This document shows positions 9,414 to 18,370 of a stretch of 37,605 nucleotides of DNA, in pieces. The number at the start of each line of letters is the position of its first letter. Within the stretch, counting starts at the first letter, position 1. The notes under the pieces were generated by a model. The model was not told the DNA's origin. It saw only the letters and a program-made list of their open reading frames with translations, and made no database searches. Both the position numbers and the translations under genes were made by a program. The stretch is from the NCBI GenBank assembly GCA_944390285.1, contig CALXPN010000012.1, positions 1 through 37,605 on the forward strand, read 5' to 3'. This DNA is from an uncultured Clostridia bacterium. GTDB taxonomy: Bacteria; Bacillota; Clostridia; TANB77; CAG-508.

Positions 9414-9971
9414 ATGAGAAGAATATTTTTTTATAGTATAGTAATATTTATTTTTTCTATTGGAATAGGATATTTTTATTCTAGTTTATGGAAAAAAGAT
9501 AATAATGTAGCAGTTACTGAAAATAATACTAATATTAATTCAAATATTGTAACAGAAACTTCATTTTCAGAAGAAAAAATAAGTTATAATGCAAGTTTTG
9601 CTTTAAAAAAATACTATAATGAATGTGGACATTTTGAATTCAATTATGCTGAACTTCCAAAAGAGATGATAAATTTAACCAAAAAAGAAGTTGAAGAGAT
9701 GTATTCTGATTGGAGAGTTGAAGAGTTTAATCCCAATAGTATAGTCCTAGCACAAGATTTAGATGAAATCTGTGATGATCATTATGTTTTAAAATTAGAA
9801 GATAATGATATAGATGTATTTCATATTGAGAAAGATGAAACTTTAAAATTGTATAAAACTACAGGTATAAGTAAAGAATATCTGACAAATGATGATATAA
9901 ATAATTTAGAAGCAGGAATTTATGTATATGGTATAGGAAATTTGAATTCAGCAATAGAAGATTTTGAGTAA
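9414..9971 (+). CDS. BofC C-terminal-domain-like membrane-anchored protein
   Basis: About 185 residues from the ATG at 9414, which has AGGTGA five bases upstream; a GTG at 9405 is in frame but lies inside that site. An N-terminal membrane segment (residues ~4-22) precedes an Asn/Thr-rich linker and a C-terminal domain with FALKKYYNECGHFE, LTKKEVEEMYSDWRVEEF and a terminal GIYVYGIG region. This pattern fits the BofC C-terminal domain seen in many clostridial proteins. In Bacillus, BofC restrains the SpoIVB protease in the intermembrane space of the forespore. Here the domain is known only by resemblance, so a sporulation checkpoint role is an inference. It is the last gene of the aspS run and meets the minus-strand clpE-like gene at a shared terminator. 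Confidence 0.65.
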   Translation: MRRIFFYSIVIFIFSIGIGYFYSSLWKKDNNVAVTENNTNINSNIVTETSFSEEKISYNASFALKKYYNECGHFEFNYAELPKEMINLTKKEVEEMYSDWRVEEFNPNSIVLAQDLDEICDDHYVLKLEDNDIDVFHIEKDETLKLYKTTGISKEYLTNDDINNLEAGIYVYGIGNLNSAIEDFE

Positions 9972-9972
9972 A

Positions 9973-10000
9973 AAAAAGTGTAGAAAACTCTACACTTTTT
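9973..10000. terminator. Bidirectional terminator between convergent genes
   Basis: GTGTAGA pairs with TCTACAC around an AAAC loop, flanked by A-run on the left and T-run on the right, so it can terminate transcription from both sides (BofC-like gene and clpE-like gene). Confidence 0.88.
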
Positions 10001-10004
10001 TATT

Positions 10005-12338
10005 TTATACACTAAATTTTAAATTATCATTTTCTATATAACCATGAATTGTTTGACCTGATGTAACTTCTCCTCTTAAAATCATTTCAGCAATTTCATC
10101 TTCTACAAGTTTTTGAATAGATCTTCTTAAAGGTCTTGCACCATATTTTAAGTCTGTTCCTTTAGAAGCAATATATTTTTTTGCATCTTGATTTAAATCA
10201 AGTTTTATTTCCTTAGTACTCAAAGCTTCTTGCGTTTTTTCTAATAATAAGTCTACTATTTGTAGTAATTCATTTTCTGTTAAAGAATTAAATACAATTA
10301 CTTCATCTACTCTATTTAAAAATTCTGGTCTAAATAAATCTTTTAAAGCATTTAAGATTTTATCTTTATTCATGATAGTTTGATTTCCAAAACCAATAGA
10401 ATTATTATTCAAATTAGAACCAGCATTTGAAGTCATTATAATTATAGTATTCTCAAAACTAACAGTATTGCCTTGTGCATCTGTAAGTTTTCCATCATCT
10501 AAAACTTGTAATAAAATATTAAATACATCTGGGTGAGCTTTTTCTATTTCATCAAAAAGAATAATAGAATATGGTTTTCTTTTAACTTTTTCTGTTAATT
10601 GACCTGCATCATCATATCCTACATATCCAGGAGGTGAACCAATTAATTTAGATGTTGAATGACTTTCCATATATTCAGACATATCAACTCTAATAATACT
10701 ATCTTCACTACCAAACATTTCATATGCTAAAGCTTTAGCAAGTTCTGTTTTACCAACACCAGTAGGTCCAACAAATATGAATGAAGGTGGTCTTTTTGTA
10801 CTTTGAAGCCCAGCACGATTTCTTCTAATTGCTTTTGAAACAGCACTAACAGCTTCATTTTGAGAAATAATGTGTTTGTGAAGATTAGATTCAAGATTTA
10901 ATAATTTTTGTGTTTCTGCTTCAGTAATTTTAGTAACAGGAATTTTAGTCCAACGTTCAATTACTTCTGCTATATCTTGAACAGTAAGTATAGCAGGTTT
11001 TAAATCTTTTTCAATTTCTTCCATACGATTAATAAGATTACATTCTTTAGTTTTTAAATCTGCTGCTTTTTGATATTCTTCTATTGAATCTGAAGAAACT
11101 GCTTCTTCTTTTTCTTCAGCAACTTTTTTTAATTCATTTTTTATAACTTCTAATTCAAATAATGCTTTATTATTTAAATTGATTTTTGAACAAGCTTCAT
11201 CTATTAAGTCTATAGCTTTATCTGGTAAGAATCTATCATGAATATATTTTTCAGACATTTTAACTGTTTTTTCTATTATATCTGGAGTAATAATAACTTT
11301 ATGATAATCTTCATAATATTTTTTTATACCTTTTATTATTTCAATTGTGTCATCAATAGTTGGTTCTTCTACTAAAACTGGTTGAAATCTTCTTTCTAAT
11401 GCAGAATCTTTTTCGATGTATTTTCTATATTCTTTTAATGTTGTAGTTCCTATTAATTGGATTTCTCCATTAGATAAAGAAGGTTTTAAGATGTTTGCGG
11501 CATTCATAGAATGTTCTGCATCACCCGCACCAATAATATTATGTATTTCATCAATTACTAAAATTATATTACCATATGTTTTACATTCATCTACAAGTGA
11601 TTTCATTCTTGCTTCAAATTGACCTCTAAATTGAGTTCCAGCTATAACAGCAGTCATATCTATTAAATAAACTTCTTTATTTAATAATTTTGCAGGTACT
11701 TCTTGGTTAGCTATTTTTATAGCTAATCCTTGTGCAATTGCTGTTTTTCCGACACCTGGTTCACCTATTAAACAAGGATTATTTTTTGTACGTCTATTTA
11801 AAATCTGAATCATTCTTTCAATTTCTTGTTCTCTTCCAATAACTACATCCAATTGATTATTTTTTGCTTTTTCTGTAAGATTAGTTCCAAAAGTATCTAA
11901 AAATTTCTTTTTATTATTTTTAGGCTTTTTTTGAACTTTAACAGTTTTATTAGAATTTGAAGAATCCTTTGATTCTGCAGATTTACTATTTTCTGGATTT
12001 TCATTATTAGGATTATTAGTAGCTCTAAAAATCCCAAAAATATTTTTTACAGGATTTCCTTCATCTTCCATATCTATATTTTCTAAGTCTTCAGAAGTGA
12101 TTCCCAAAGCTTCAAGATTCATATTTTCAGAAAAGTCTTTTAAAATGTTTTCAAATTGATTAGACATATCTTCTATTTCTTCATTTGAGATATTTGCGTT
12201 TTTTGCTAAAACCTCAAGAGGGTTAATTCCTTTTTCTTTAGCACAATTATAGCAAAGACCTTCAACTGTTTTCTTACCATTTTCAATTTTGTTTAAAAAT
12301 ACAACAGCTGTATTTTTATGACATACTGAACATATCAT
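10005..12338 (-). CDS. clpE: ClpE-type AAA+ unfoldase with N-terminal zinc finger
   Basis: 777 residues. The N-terminus has a four-cysteine zinc finger (C3, C6, C29, C32) in place of the double Clp N-repeat of ClpC, which is why I call it ClpE-like. A charged linker follows, then AAA+ module 1 (Walker A GEPGVGKT at 192-199, Walker B ILVIDE), a short UVR-like coiled coil (~400-435) and AAA+ module 2 (GPTGVGKT at 524-531, IILFDE). IGFG at 648-651 matches the loop that docks on ClpP. It should unfold and deliver damaged or regulated proteins to ClpP. It is transcribed alone from a near-consensus promoter (12427-12455), about 40 bases from a CIRCE-like repeat, which suggests heat-shock control. 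No mcsA, mcsB or ctsR is next to it. ClpC is the name many pipelines would give. Confidence 0.92.
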   Translation of the reverse strand: MICSVCHKNTAVVFLNKIENGKKTVEGLCYNCAKEKGINPLEVLAKNANISNEEIEDMSNQFENILKDFSENMNLEALGITSEDLENIDMEDEGNPVKNIFGIFRATNNPNNENPENSKSAESKDSSNSNKTVKVQKKPKNNKKKFLDTFGTNLTEKAKNNQLDVVIGREQEIERMIQILNRRTKNNPCLIGEPGVGKTAIAQGLAIKIANQEVPAKLLNKEVYLIDMTAVIAGTQFRGQFEARMKSLVDECKTYGNIILVIDEIHNIIGAGDAEHSMNAANILKPSLSNGEIQLIGTTTLKEYRKYIEKDSALERRFQPVLVEEPTIDDTIEIIKGIKKYYEDYHKVIITPDIIEKTVKMSEKYIHDRFLPDKAIDLIDEACSKINLNNKALFELEVIKNELKKVAEEKEEAVSSDSIEEYQKAADLKTKECNLINRMEEIEKDLKPAILTVQDIAEVIERWTKIPVTKITEAETQKLLNLESNLHKHIISQNEAVSAVSKAIRRNRAGLQSTKRPPSFIFVGPTGVGKTELAKALAYEMFGSEDSIIRVDMSEYMESHSTSKLIGSPPGYVGYDDAGQLTEKVKRKPYSIILFDEIEKAHPDVFNILLQVLDDGKLTDAQGNTVSFENTIIIMTSNAGSNLNNNSIGFGNQTIMNKDKILNALKDLFRPEFLNRVDEVIVFNSLTENELLQIVDLLLEKTQEALSTKEIKLDLNQDAKKYIASKGTDLKYGARPLRRSIQKLVEDEIAEMILRGEVTSGQTIHGYIENDNLKFSV

Positions 12339-12393
12339 TAATTTATTCTCCTTAGTTTTAGTTTATTTTATTTTATTTTATATATTATAATAA

Positions 12394-12415
12394 AATATCT
12401 ATAATAATAGATATT
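12394..12415 (-). repeat. Palindrome in the clpE leader
   Basis: AATATCTAT and ATAGATATT form an inverted repeat just downstream of the predicted transcription start of the clpE-like gene. It could be an operator or a leader hairpin; it contains only one G-C pair per arm, so stability is low. Confidence 0.35.
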
Positions 12416-12426
12416 CTATAAAGATA

Positions 12427-12455
12427 ATAATACAATATTTTTTATTTATAGTCAA
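12427..12455 (-). promoter_or_regulatory. Sigma-A promoter for the clpE-like gene
   Basis: On the minus strand: TTGACT (12455-12450), 17-base spacer, TATTAT (12432-12427). This gives a leader of about 80 bases. Confidence 0.7.
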
Positions 12456-12493
12456 TGGATTTTTATTGAAAAATCTAAAAAAAATGAAAAAAA

Positions 12494-12520
12494 TTAGCAA
12501 ACACAAACAATGAGTGCTAT
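12494..12520. promoter_or_regulatory. CIRCE-like HrcA operator
   Basis: TTAGCAAAC, nine bases, GAGTGCTAT. The CIRCE consensus is TTAGCACTC-N9-GAGTGCTAA; 15 of 18 arm positions match and the spacer is exact. It lies in the divergent region between the clpE-like gene and the 12594 gene: 12 bases upstream of the -35 of the plus-strand promoter and 38 bases upstream of the -35 of the minus-strand promoter. Confidence 0.6.
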
Positions 12521-12532
12521 ATAAAAATGTTG

Positions 12533-12561
12533 TTGAAATTTTGTTTTTTAAATGATATAAT
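12533..12561 (+). promoter_or_regulatory. Sigma-A promoter for the 12594 operon
   Basis: TTGAAA (12533-12538), 17-base spacer, TATAAT (12556-12561) with TG one base before the -10. Leader about 25 bases. Confidence 0.75.
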
Positions 12562-12593
12562 GAGGTCAGTTTTATATAAAAAAGGAGATTCAA

Positions 12594-13466
12594 ATGAGAA
12601 GAGCTATAAGAAGATTTTTTGATTCATTACAAGGAACAAAAAAATATATGTTTTTTATAGGGTTAATACTTATTTGTATAGTTGCTTTATGTTTAGGAAT
12701 TTATGCACAATTTTTTTATAAATATTCAGCAACTGATGCATTTATGATTGGAATAAATATTGGAAGTCAAAAAAACGCTGAAGAAATTGCTACATTAAAA
12801 TCAAATTTTAATAATTTATTTAATAACAAAATAGTAGGGGATAATGAAAATCTTAGTATTGAAAGAATAAAAACAGAAAATACTAGTTTAGTTTTTACAA
12901 ATTATAATTTAGTAAATCAAGATGAAAATTATTATAGTGTAAATGCGCAAATACCTATTTTAAATATTAATACAGATAAAGCAAAAGAAATTAATGCAGA
13001 AATAAGAACAGAATTTTATGATACAGCAAATAGTATTATGAGAAGAACAGAAGGTAATACTATATATACAGTAACATATGCAGCTTTTGTAAATAAAGAT
13101 ATAGTTTCTATTGTAATAAAAGCTTATTTAAAAGAAGAAGGAAAAGCAGAAAAAGTTTCTGTAAAAACATATAATTATAGTATGTCAGAAGAAAGATTGT
13201 TACCATTAACAGATTTAATAAAATTAAAAGAAACAACACCAGAACAAGTACAAGAAACAATAAATAATGATATAAAAACTGCATATAATAATGCACAAAT
13301 TATTGCAGCAGAATTTGGTAATTTATATGAAAGAGATTTATCAAGTGATATTTATAAAGTAGAAAATGCAACAACATTTTTCTTAACACAGGATGGTTAT
13401 GTATATGTTGTATATGCATATGGAAATAATGATTATACAAATGAGATGGATATAATAATTTTTTAA
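12594..13466 (+). CDS. Membrane-anchored DUF3298-like extracytoplasmic protein
   Basis: 290 residues with AAAGGAGA upstream of the ATG. A short basic N-terminus (RRAIRRFF) and one transmembrane segment (~18-43) precede an external domain. That domain has a pattern seen in DUF4163/DUF3298 proteins such as RsiV and PdaC: an N-terminal half describing an ion- or sugar-free beta fold (QIPILNI, then a helix with INAEI), and a C-terminal half with VTYAAFVNKDIVSIVI, KTYNYSM and LLPLTDLIK. The similarity is by eye and I would not claim anti-sigma activity, because no sigma factor gene is adjacent and the N-terminus is too short for an anti-sigma domain. It is translated just ahead of the YibE/F gene (20-base gap), suggesting one operon. 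Confidence 0.6.
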   Translation: MRRAIRRFFDSLQGTKKYMFFIGLILICIVALCLGIYAQFFYKYSATDAFMIGINIGSQKNAEEIATLKSNFNNLFNNKIVGDNENLSIERIKTENTSLVFTNYNLVNQDENYYSVNAQIPILNINTDKAKEINAEIRTEFYDTANSIMRRTEGNTIYTVTYAAFVNKDIVSIVIKAYLKEEGKAEKVSVKTYNYSMSEERLLPLTDLIKLKETTPEQVQETINNDIKTAYNNAQIIAAEFGNLYERDLSSDIYKVENATTFFLTQDGYVYVVYAYGNNDYTNEMDIIIF

Positions 13467-13486
13467 ATAGTATAGGAGGAAGTTTT

Positions 13487-14722
13487 TTGAAAAAGATTAG
13501 TATAATAATTTTTACATTTTTACTAATGATAAATCTTATTACATTTTCTGTAATGGCAACACAAAATACAACATCAGTAGAACAAACTGCACAGAATGAA
13601 CAAGAAAATACAGAGGATGCAGAATTAATAGAAAAGCATGCAGAAGTTACTAGTACTTATGGAAGAATAGTAGAAACAAAAGAAATTAAAGAAGTAGTTA
13701 CAGGCTCAGTAACAGATAAAGTGCAAGAAGTAGTAGTAGAAATAACAGAAGGTGATTATATAGGTGAGGAATTTACTACAGATTATGTTCTTTCATATGA
13801 TATGGCAGGAAAAATAATGGCACATGAACTTGATGTGGGAGATAGAGTAACTGTAGAGATTACAGAAGATGAAAATGGTACGGCAACAGCAACAGTATTA
13901 GATGTAGTTAGAGCTAATTACTTAATAGGATTATTAGTTTTATTTTTATTAAGTGTAATACTAGTTGGTGGAAAAAAAGGAATTAGAGCAATTTTAGGAT
14001 TATTATTAACAATATTATTAATATATTTCATAATGGTAAAAGGTATCTATAGTGGAAAAAATGCTATAATTACTTCTATTATAACAGCAATTTTAATAAT
14101 TGTAGGTACATTTATAATAATAGGAGATGGAATAAATAAAAAAATATTAACAGCTGCAATAGGAACATTAGGGGGAGTATTATCTGCTGGTATTATTGCA
14201 TTAATATTTAATAATATTGCAAAAATGACTGGTGGTGGAGAAGAGGCAATACAACTTAGTTTAAATATGACAACAATAAATTTTAACTTCAGAGATTTAC
14301 TATTTTCAGGAATTCTAATAGCCTCATTAGGAGCATGTATGGATGTTGGAATGTCTATTGCATCTAGTTTAGATGAAATAAAATTAAAAAATCCAGAAAT
14401 AACAGGAAAAGAATTATTTAAAAGTGGAATGAATATAGGAAGAGATGTTATTGGAACAATGACAAATACATTAATTTTAGCATATGTTGGAAGTTCTTTA
14501 ACTTTAATATTATTATTTATGGCATGTAATATGAGTTTAGCTGAAATTTTAAATAAAGAAACTATTGCAGAAGAAATAATTTCAGCCATTACTGGTAGTA
14601 TGGGGGTAGTATATACAATACCAATTACATCAATTGTTTATTCTGTTTTAAATAAAGATAAAGTTATTTATAAAAAAATATCTGAAAATAAAATTGATGG
14701 AAAAAGAAGTATAAAAATTTAA
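13487..14722 (+). CDS. YibE/F family multi-pass membrane protein
   Basis: 411 residues starting at TTG (13487) with AGGAGGA seven bases upstream. A signal-peptide-like first helix is followed by an external beta-rich domain (~30-140; EVVVEITEGDYIGEEF, GDRVTVEI) and then about seven hydrophobic helices (~145-400) with the family's hallmarks: VGGKKGIRAILGL, LGGVLSAGIIAL, GACMDVGMSIASSL and GRDVIGTMTNTLILAYVG. YibE/F proteins are widespread in Firmicutes and are of uncertain function; an efflux or transport role is often assumed. Co-transcribed with the preceding membrane-anchored protein, whose external domain may work with this one. Ends at a strong hairpin shared with the convergent htrA. Confidence 0.88.
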   Translation: MKKISIIIFTFLLMINLITFSVMATQNTTSVEQTAQNEQENTEDAELIEKHAEVTSTYGRIVETKEIKEVVTGSVTDKVQEVVVEITEGDYIGEEFTTDYVLSYDMAGKIMAHELDVGDRVTVEITEDENGTATATVLDVVRANYLIGLLVLFLLSVILVGGKKGIRAILGLLLTILLIYFIMVKGIYSGKNAIITSIITAILIIVGTFIIIGDGINKKILTAAIGTLGGVLSAGIIALIFNNIAKMTGGGEEAIQLSLNMTTINFNFRDLLFSGILIASLGACMDVGMSIASSLDEIKLKNPEITGKELFKSGMNIGRDVIGTMTNTLILAYVGSSLTLILLFMACNMSLAEILNKETIAEEIISAITGSMGVVYTIPITSIVYSVLNKDKVIYKKISENKIDGKRSIKI

Positions 14723-14758
14723 AAAAAATTGCGATTAAATTGTTTAATCGCAATTTTT
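14722..14758. terminator. Bidirectional terminator between convergent genes
   Basis: A-run, then GCGATTAAA and TTTAATCGC around a TTG loop, extended by AAATT/AATTT pairing, then a run of T. Serves both the YibE/F gene and htrA. Confidence 0.9.
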
Positions 14759-14788
14759 TTTGATATTTATTATAATTAAATTTAAATT

Positions 14789-16090
14789 TTATCTAAATAA
14801 ATCAAATATTGAAGAATCTCCAGGTACTACTTGTATTTGAGGTTGATTACTACTATTTGTTTGTTCATTATCAGATTCTTCTTCAGGAGTTTCTGCCAAA
14901 GTTACTTGAATATCTTGAGTTGCATTGTTTCTATAAACTGTTAAAGTGACTGTATCTCCAATATTACAAGTATTTTTTATTTGATTTAATTCATTAACAG
15001 ATTTTACTTCTTGACCATTAATTTTTGTAATAATATCAGATTGAACAATTCCTGCTTTTTGAGCTGGCGAATTTTCTTCAACTGATTCAACATAAATACC
15101 TTCTGGTAAATTATATCTTTGAGCTGTTTGGTTATCAACAGAAGAACCTAAAATTCCTATATAAGGTCTTTTAACAGTTTGATATTCTATTAATTGATTA
15201 ACAACAGAAGTTGTAGATGAAATAGGTATTGCAAAACCAATTCCTTCAATTCCTGTTCCAGAAAGTTTTAAAGTATTAACACCAATTACTTCTCCATTTG
15301 CATTTACCAATGCTCCACCACTATTTCCAGAGTTTATAGCAGCATCTGTTTGAATTGCATAATAAGTAGTTCCTTCACTTTCAACTTCCCTATTAACAGC
15401 ACTTACAACACCAGTTGTTACAGAATAATCCATTCCTAAAGGATTTCCTATTGCCATAACAAATTCACCAACTTTTACATTGTTTGAATCTCCAAGTGTT
15501 GCTGGAGTTAAACCAGTTTTATCTATTTTTAATACTGCTAAGTCAGTATAACTATCTGTTCCTATAACTGTAGCATCAAATGTTTCATCACTATTATATA
15601 AATTTACTTTTATAGAAGTAGCTTCTGTAATTGCGTAAAAGGAAGATGTTGAAGTATCTGATGATATTACATGATTATTTGTTAGAATATATCCGTCATC
15701 AGAAATAATAATACCAGAACCTGCAGCTTCTGTTGTTCCACTGCCCCCAAATACTGAATTAACTTGATAAGTAACTGTTATACCTACAACAGATGGTAAA
15801 ACTTTTTCCGCAACAGAAATAGATGTATTTGAATAATCTGCTATATTTACTACACTACTATCAGAATCTGAAGAACTAGTAGTAGTTGTTATTTTACTAG
15901 ACGTACCAACAAGTTTAGATTTAATAGTAGGTACTCCAAAACATGTTCCTATAACTAAAGCAGCTCCTATAATTCCAGATAAAAATGGAACTAATACTGA
16001 TTTTCCAAAGCCATTTGAAGAATATGTTTTTAAAGAACTTTTTTTGAATTTGTTATCATTACTAAAATTAAAATCATTTTCTTCATTCAT
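14789..16090 (-). CDS. htrA: HtrA/DegP-type membrane-anchored serine protease
   Basis: 433 residues; GGAGGT precedes the ATG. A short cytoplasmic part, one transmembrane segment (~29-53), a Ser/Thr-rich linker, a trypsin-like domain with the triad His140 (TNNHVI), Asp183 (YTDLAVL) and Ser257 (GNSGGAL), and one PDZ domain (~315-410; GIYVESV, AGIVQSDIITKINGQ). The tail is Glu/Gln/Asn-rich. Such proteases degrade or refold misfolded proteins outside the membrane under envelope stress. It stands alone, with its own promoter at 16128-16156. No two-component system is adjacent; the one at 35298 lies too far away to link to it. Confidence 0.94.
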   Translation of the reverse strand: MNEENDFNFSNDNKFKKSSLKTYSSNGFGKSVLVPFLSGIIGAALVIGTCFGVPTIKSKLVGTSSKITTTTSSSDSDSSVVNIADYSNTSISVAEKVLPSVVGITVTYQVNSVFGGSGTTEAAGSGIIISDDGYILTNNHVISSDTSTSSFYAITEATSIKVNLYNSDETFDATVIGTDSYTDLAVLKIDKTGLTPATLGDSNNVKVGEFVMAIGNPLGMDYSVTTGVVSAVNREVESEGTTYYAIQTDAAINSGNSGGALVNANGEVIGVNTLKLSGTGIEGIGFAIPISSTTSVVNQLIEYQTVKRPYIGILGSSVDNQTAQRYNLPEGIYVESVEENSPAQKAGIVQSDIITKINGQEVKSVNELNQIKNTCNIGDTVTLTVYRNNATQDIQVTLAETPEEESDNEQTNSSNQPQIQVVPGDSSIFDLFR

Positions 16091-16127
16091 TTTCTCTTAC
16101 CTCCATTAAAATATAATTTCTGAATAT

Positions 16128-16156
16128 ATAATAACTCAAAAAATATTCAGATACAA
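16128..16156 (-). promoter_or_regulatory. Sigma-A promoter for htrA
   Basis: Minus strand: TTGTAT (16156-16151), 17-base spacer, TATTAT (16133-16128); about 37 bases before the start codon. Confidence 0.6.
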
Positions 16157-16190
16157 TAGAAAATTGTGTGAAAAAAGTTTAAATTTTTTA

Positions 16191-16219
16191 TTGAAATATT
16201 TTCTTTATATAGATATAAT
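16191..16219 (+). promoter_or_regulatory. Sigma-A promoter for the rnhB operon
   Basis: TTGAAA (16191-16196), 17-base spacer, TATAAT (16214-16219). It leaves a leader of about 125 very AT-rich bases in which I see no structured element. Confidence 0.65.
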
Positions 16220-16348
16220 AATTCTATAATATTAAAATAAAATTAAATTTTAAAAAAATATTAAAAAAATTTGGGAGAAAAATAATATCATATTTATTAT
16301 AATAATTTTAGTAAAATTTATTATAGTGTATTAATATTTTAAGTAAAA

Positions 16349-16978
16349 ATGAAAGAGAAAGAAAGAGAAAGATTAGAAAAGTTAAAAGAAGAAGAAAAAA
16401 AGTTATATGATAATAATATAAAATATATCTGTGGAATAGATGAAGCTGGAAGAGGTCCTTTAGCAGGACCAGTAGTTGTTGGAGCAGTGATATTACCAGA
16501 AAACTCATTTATAGAAGGAATAAATGATTCTAAAAAAATTTCTGAAAAGAAAAGAGAAAAATTATATGAGCAAATTGTAAATGAAGCAATTGCTTATAGT
16601 GTTGGAATTGTAGATCAGAAAAAAATAGATGAAATAAATATTTTAAATGCAACCAAATTAGGGGTGAAAATTGCGATAGATGGATTGAAGCAAAAACCAG
16701 ATATAATTATGATAGATGCTTTAAATAATTTAGATACAGCAGGGATTCCATATATTTCTGTAATAAAAGGTGATGCAAAAAATTATTGTATATCAGCAGC
16801 TTCAATAATTGCTAAAGTTACAAGAGATAGAATAATGAAACAATGGGATGAAATATTTCCAATTTATGGATTTGCTAAGCATAAAGGATATGGTACAGCA
16901 GAGCATATAAAACAGATAAAAGAGCATGGTCCATGTATGTTACATAGAAAAACATTTATAAAAAATTTTTATAAATAA
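16349..16978 (+). CDS. rnhB: Ribonuclease HII
   Basis: 209 residues. A charged coiled N-terminus (KEKERERLEKLKEEEKK) leads into the RNase HII core: GIDEAGRGPLAGPVV (Asp31, Glu32), NDSKKISEKKRE, IMIDALNNL with the third acidic site, KGDAKNYCISAASIIAKVTRDR with the fourth, and a terminal HKGYGTAEH. It cuts the RNA strand of RNA-DNA hybrids, including single ribonucleotides in DNA. No clear ribosome binding site precedes the ATG at 16349, so initiation may be weak or leaderless-like; I see no better upstream start. It heads a run of four genes (25-base gap to the next) otherwise devoted to nucleoside and peptide breakdown. Confidence 0.95.
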   Translation: MKEKERERLEKLKEEEKKLYDNNIKYICGIDEAGRGPLAGPVVVGAVILPENSFIEGINDSKKISEKKREKLYEQIVNEAIAYSVGIVDQKKIDEINILNATKLGVKIAIDGLKQKPDIIMIDALNNLDTAGIPYISVIKGDAKNYCISAASIIAKVTRDRIMKQWDEIFPIYGFAKHKGYGTAEHIKQIKEHGPCMLHRKTFIKNFYK

Positions 16979-17003
16979 AACACAAAAGAAAGGAAGAGAT
17001 AGA

Positions 17004-18308
17004 ATGGATATAAAAAGTATCATTCGAAAAAAAAGGAGTAAACAAGAATTAAATAGTGATGAGATAAAATATTTTATAAGTAAACTAAACAGAAGTGAAA
17101 TTAAAGAAACACAGGCTTCGGCATTGTTAAGTTATATATATATAAATGGTTTGACAGAAGATGAAATTTTAGAGTTTAGTAAAGCAATAGCCGCATCAGG
17201 AGATATGATTGATTTATCAGATATAGCTGATAATGTTGTAGATAAATATTCTACAGGTGGTGTAGGGGATAAAGTAAGTTTGTTATTAATACCAATACTT
17301 GCTTCTTTAGATATTCCAGCCTTAACAATAGCAGGTAAAGGGTATGGAATAACAAGTGGTACTATAGATAAATTAGAATCAATTCCTGGATTAAAGACTA
17401 ATTTTACAATTGAAGAGTTTAAAAAAATATTAAAACAAACAAATGCATGTGTAATGGATCAAGGATTAAATTTTGCTCCAGTGGAAAGAAAAATATACAG
17501 ATTAAGAAATGATATAGCATGTGAAAATAGTCTCCCAATATTGGCATTTAGTTTAATGGGACTTAAACTTGCAACAGGAAGCAATAAAATAGTTTTTGAC
17601 ATCACATGTGGAAGAGGAACATATATAGAAAACAAAGATGAAGCAAAAAAACTAGCTAAATTACTTATAAAGCTTGGAAAATCATTAAAAAAAGAAGTTG
17701 CTTGTATTATAACAGATATGAATCAACCTTTAGGGTATTCAATTGGACATAATTTAGAAATAAAAGAAGTTATAATGGCATTAAGAGGTATAATTTCAGA
17801 GGATTTGGGAAATGTTATAGAAGCAATAGGAAGTGTAATGATTGCTCTTGCAACTGAGAATAAAGATTTAGAGAATAATGCTAAAATGATAAAAGAAACT
17901 ATAAAATCAGGAAATGCATTTGAAAAATTTAAAGAGATGGTAGGAGCTCAAGGTGGAGAAATTGAATATATAGATGATCCAGAACTACTAAGTAAATCAA
18001 AATATATTATGCCAGTTTTAGCAACTGAATCTGGGACAGTAGAATCAATAGATTCAGACATGGTAGGAAGTATAGCAATTTATCTAGGAGCAGGTAGAAT
18101 GTTAGAAGAAGATAAAATAAATAGAAATGCTGGTATTACTATAAATAAAAAGATAGGAGATCAAGTTATGGTTGGAGAAACATTAGCATATGTTCACACA
18201 GATGATGAGAATAAAGTTAATGGGACAACTCAAAATTTGAAAGAAGCATTTAAAATAACAAATAAAAAGATAAATGATAAAGCAAGAGTTTTAGAAATTA
18301 TCACATAA
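17004..18308 (+). CDS. Divergent pyrimidine-nucleoside phosphorylase paralogue
   Basis: 434 residues, full-length member of the thymidine/pyrimidine-nucleoside phosphorylase family (helical domain, glycine-rich phosphate loop STGGVGDK, DKLESIPG, C-terminal barrel-sandwich domain). It aligns without gaps to the next gene through the active site, but several residues that bind substrate in the family are changed: His82 of KHS is Tyr, Ser110 is Ala, Arg112 is Lys, and the base-binding Lys187 is Leu (numbering shared by both copies and offset by 3 from E. coli DeoA His85, Ser113, Arg115, Lys190). Arg168 and Ser183 remain. It therefore probably has lost or altered phosphorolysis, perhaps acting as a regulatory partner of the dimer or on another substrate. 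GGAAGAGA precedes the ATG. Follows rnhB and precedes the canonical copy by 62 bases. Confidence 0.88.
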   Translation: MDIKSIIRKKRSKQELNSDEIKYFISKLNRSEIKETQASALLSYIYINGLTEDEILEFSKAIAASGDMIDLSDIADNVVDKYSTGGVGDKVSLLLIPILASLDIPALTIAGKGYGITSGTIDKLESIPGLKTNFTIEEFKKILKQTNACVMDQGLNFAPVERKIYRLRNDIACENSLPILAFSLMGLKLATGSNKIVFDITCGRGTYIENKDEAKKLAKLLIKLGKSLKKEVACIITDMNQPLGYSIGHNLEIKEVIMALRGIISEDLGNVIEAIGSVMIALATENKDLENNAKMIKETIKSGNAFEKFKEMVGAQGGEIEYIDDPELLSKSKYIMPVLATESGTVESIDSDMVGSIAIYLGAGRMLEEDKINRNAGITINKKIGDQVMVGETLAYVHTDDENKVNGTTQNLKEAFKITNKKINDKARVLEIIT

Positions 18309-18370
18309 AGTTAATAAAAGTTTATAGGTAAAACTTAAAACCTAAATAAAATTATGATGGAATATGAATT

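Noticed and set aside
10005..12338. Naming the AAA+ protein ClpC
   Set aside because: The N-terminus is a four-cysteine zinc finger and lacks the Clp N-repeats, which fits ClpE better.
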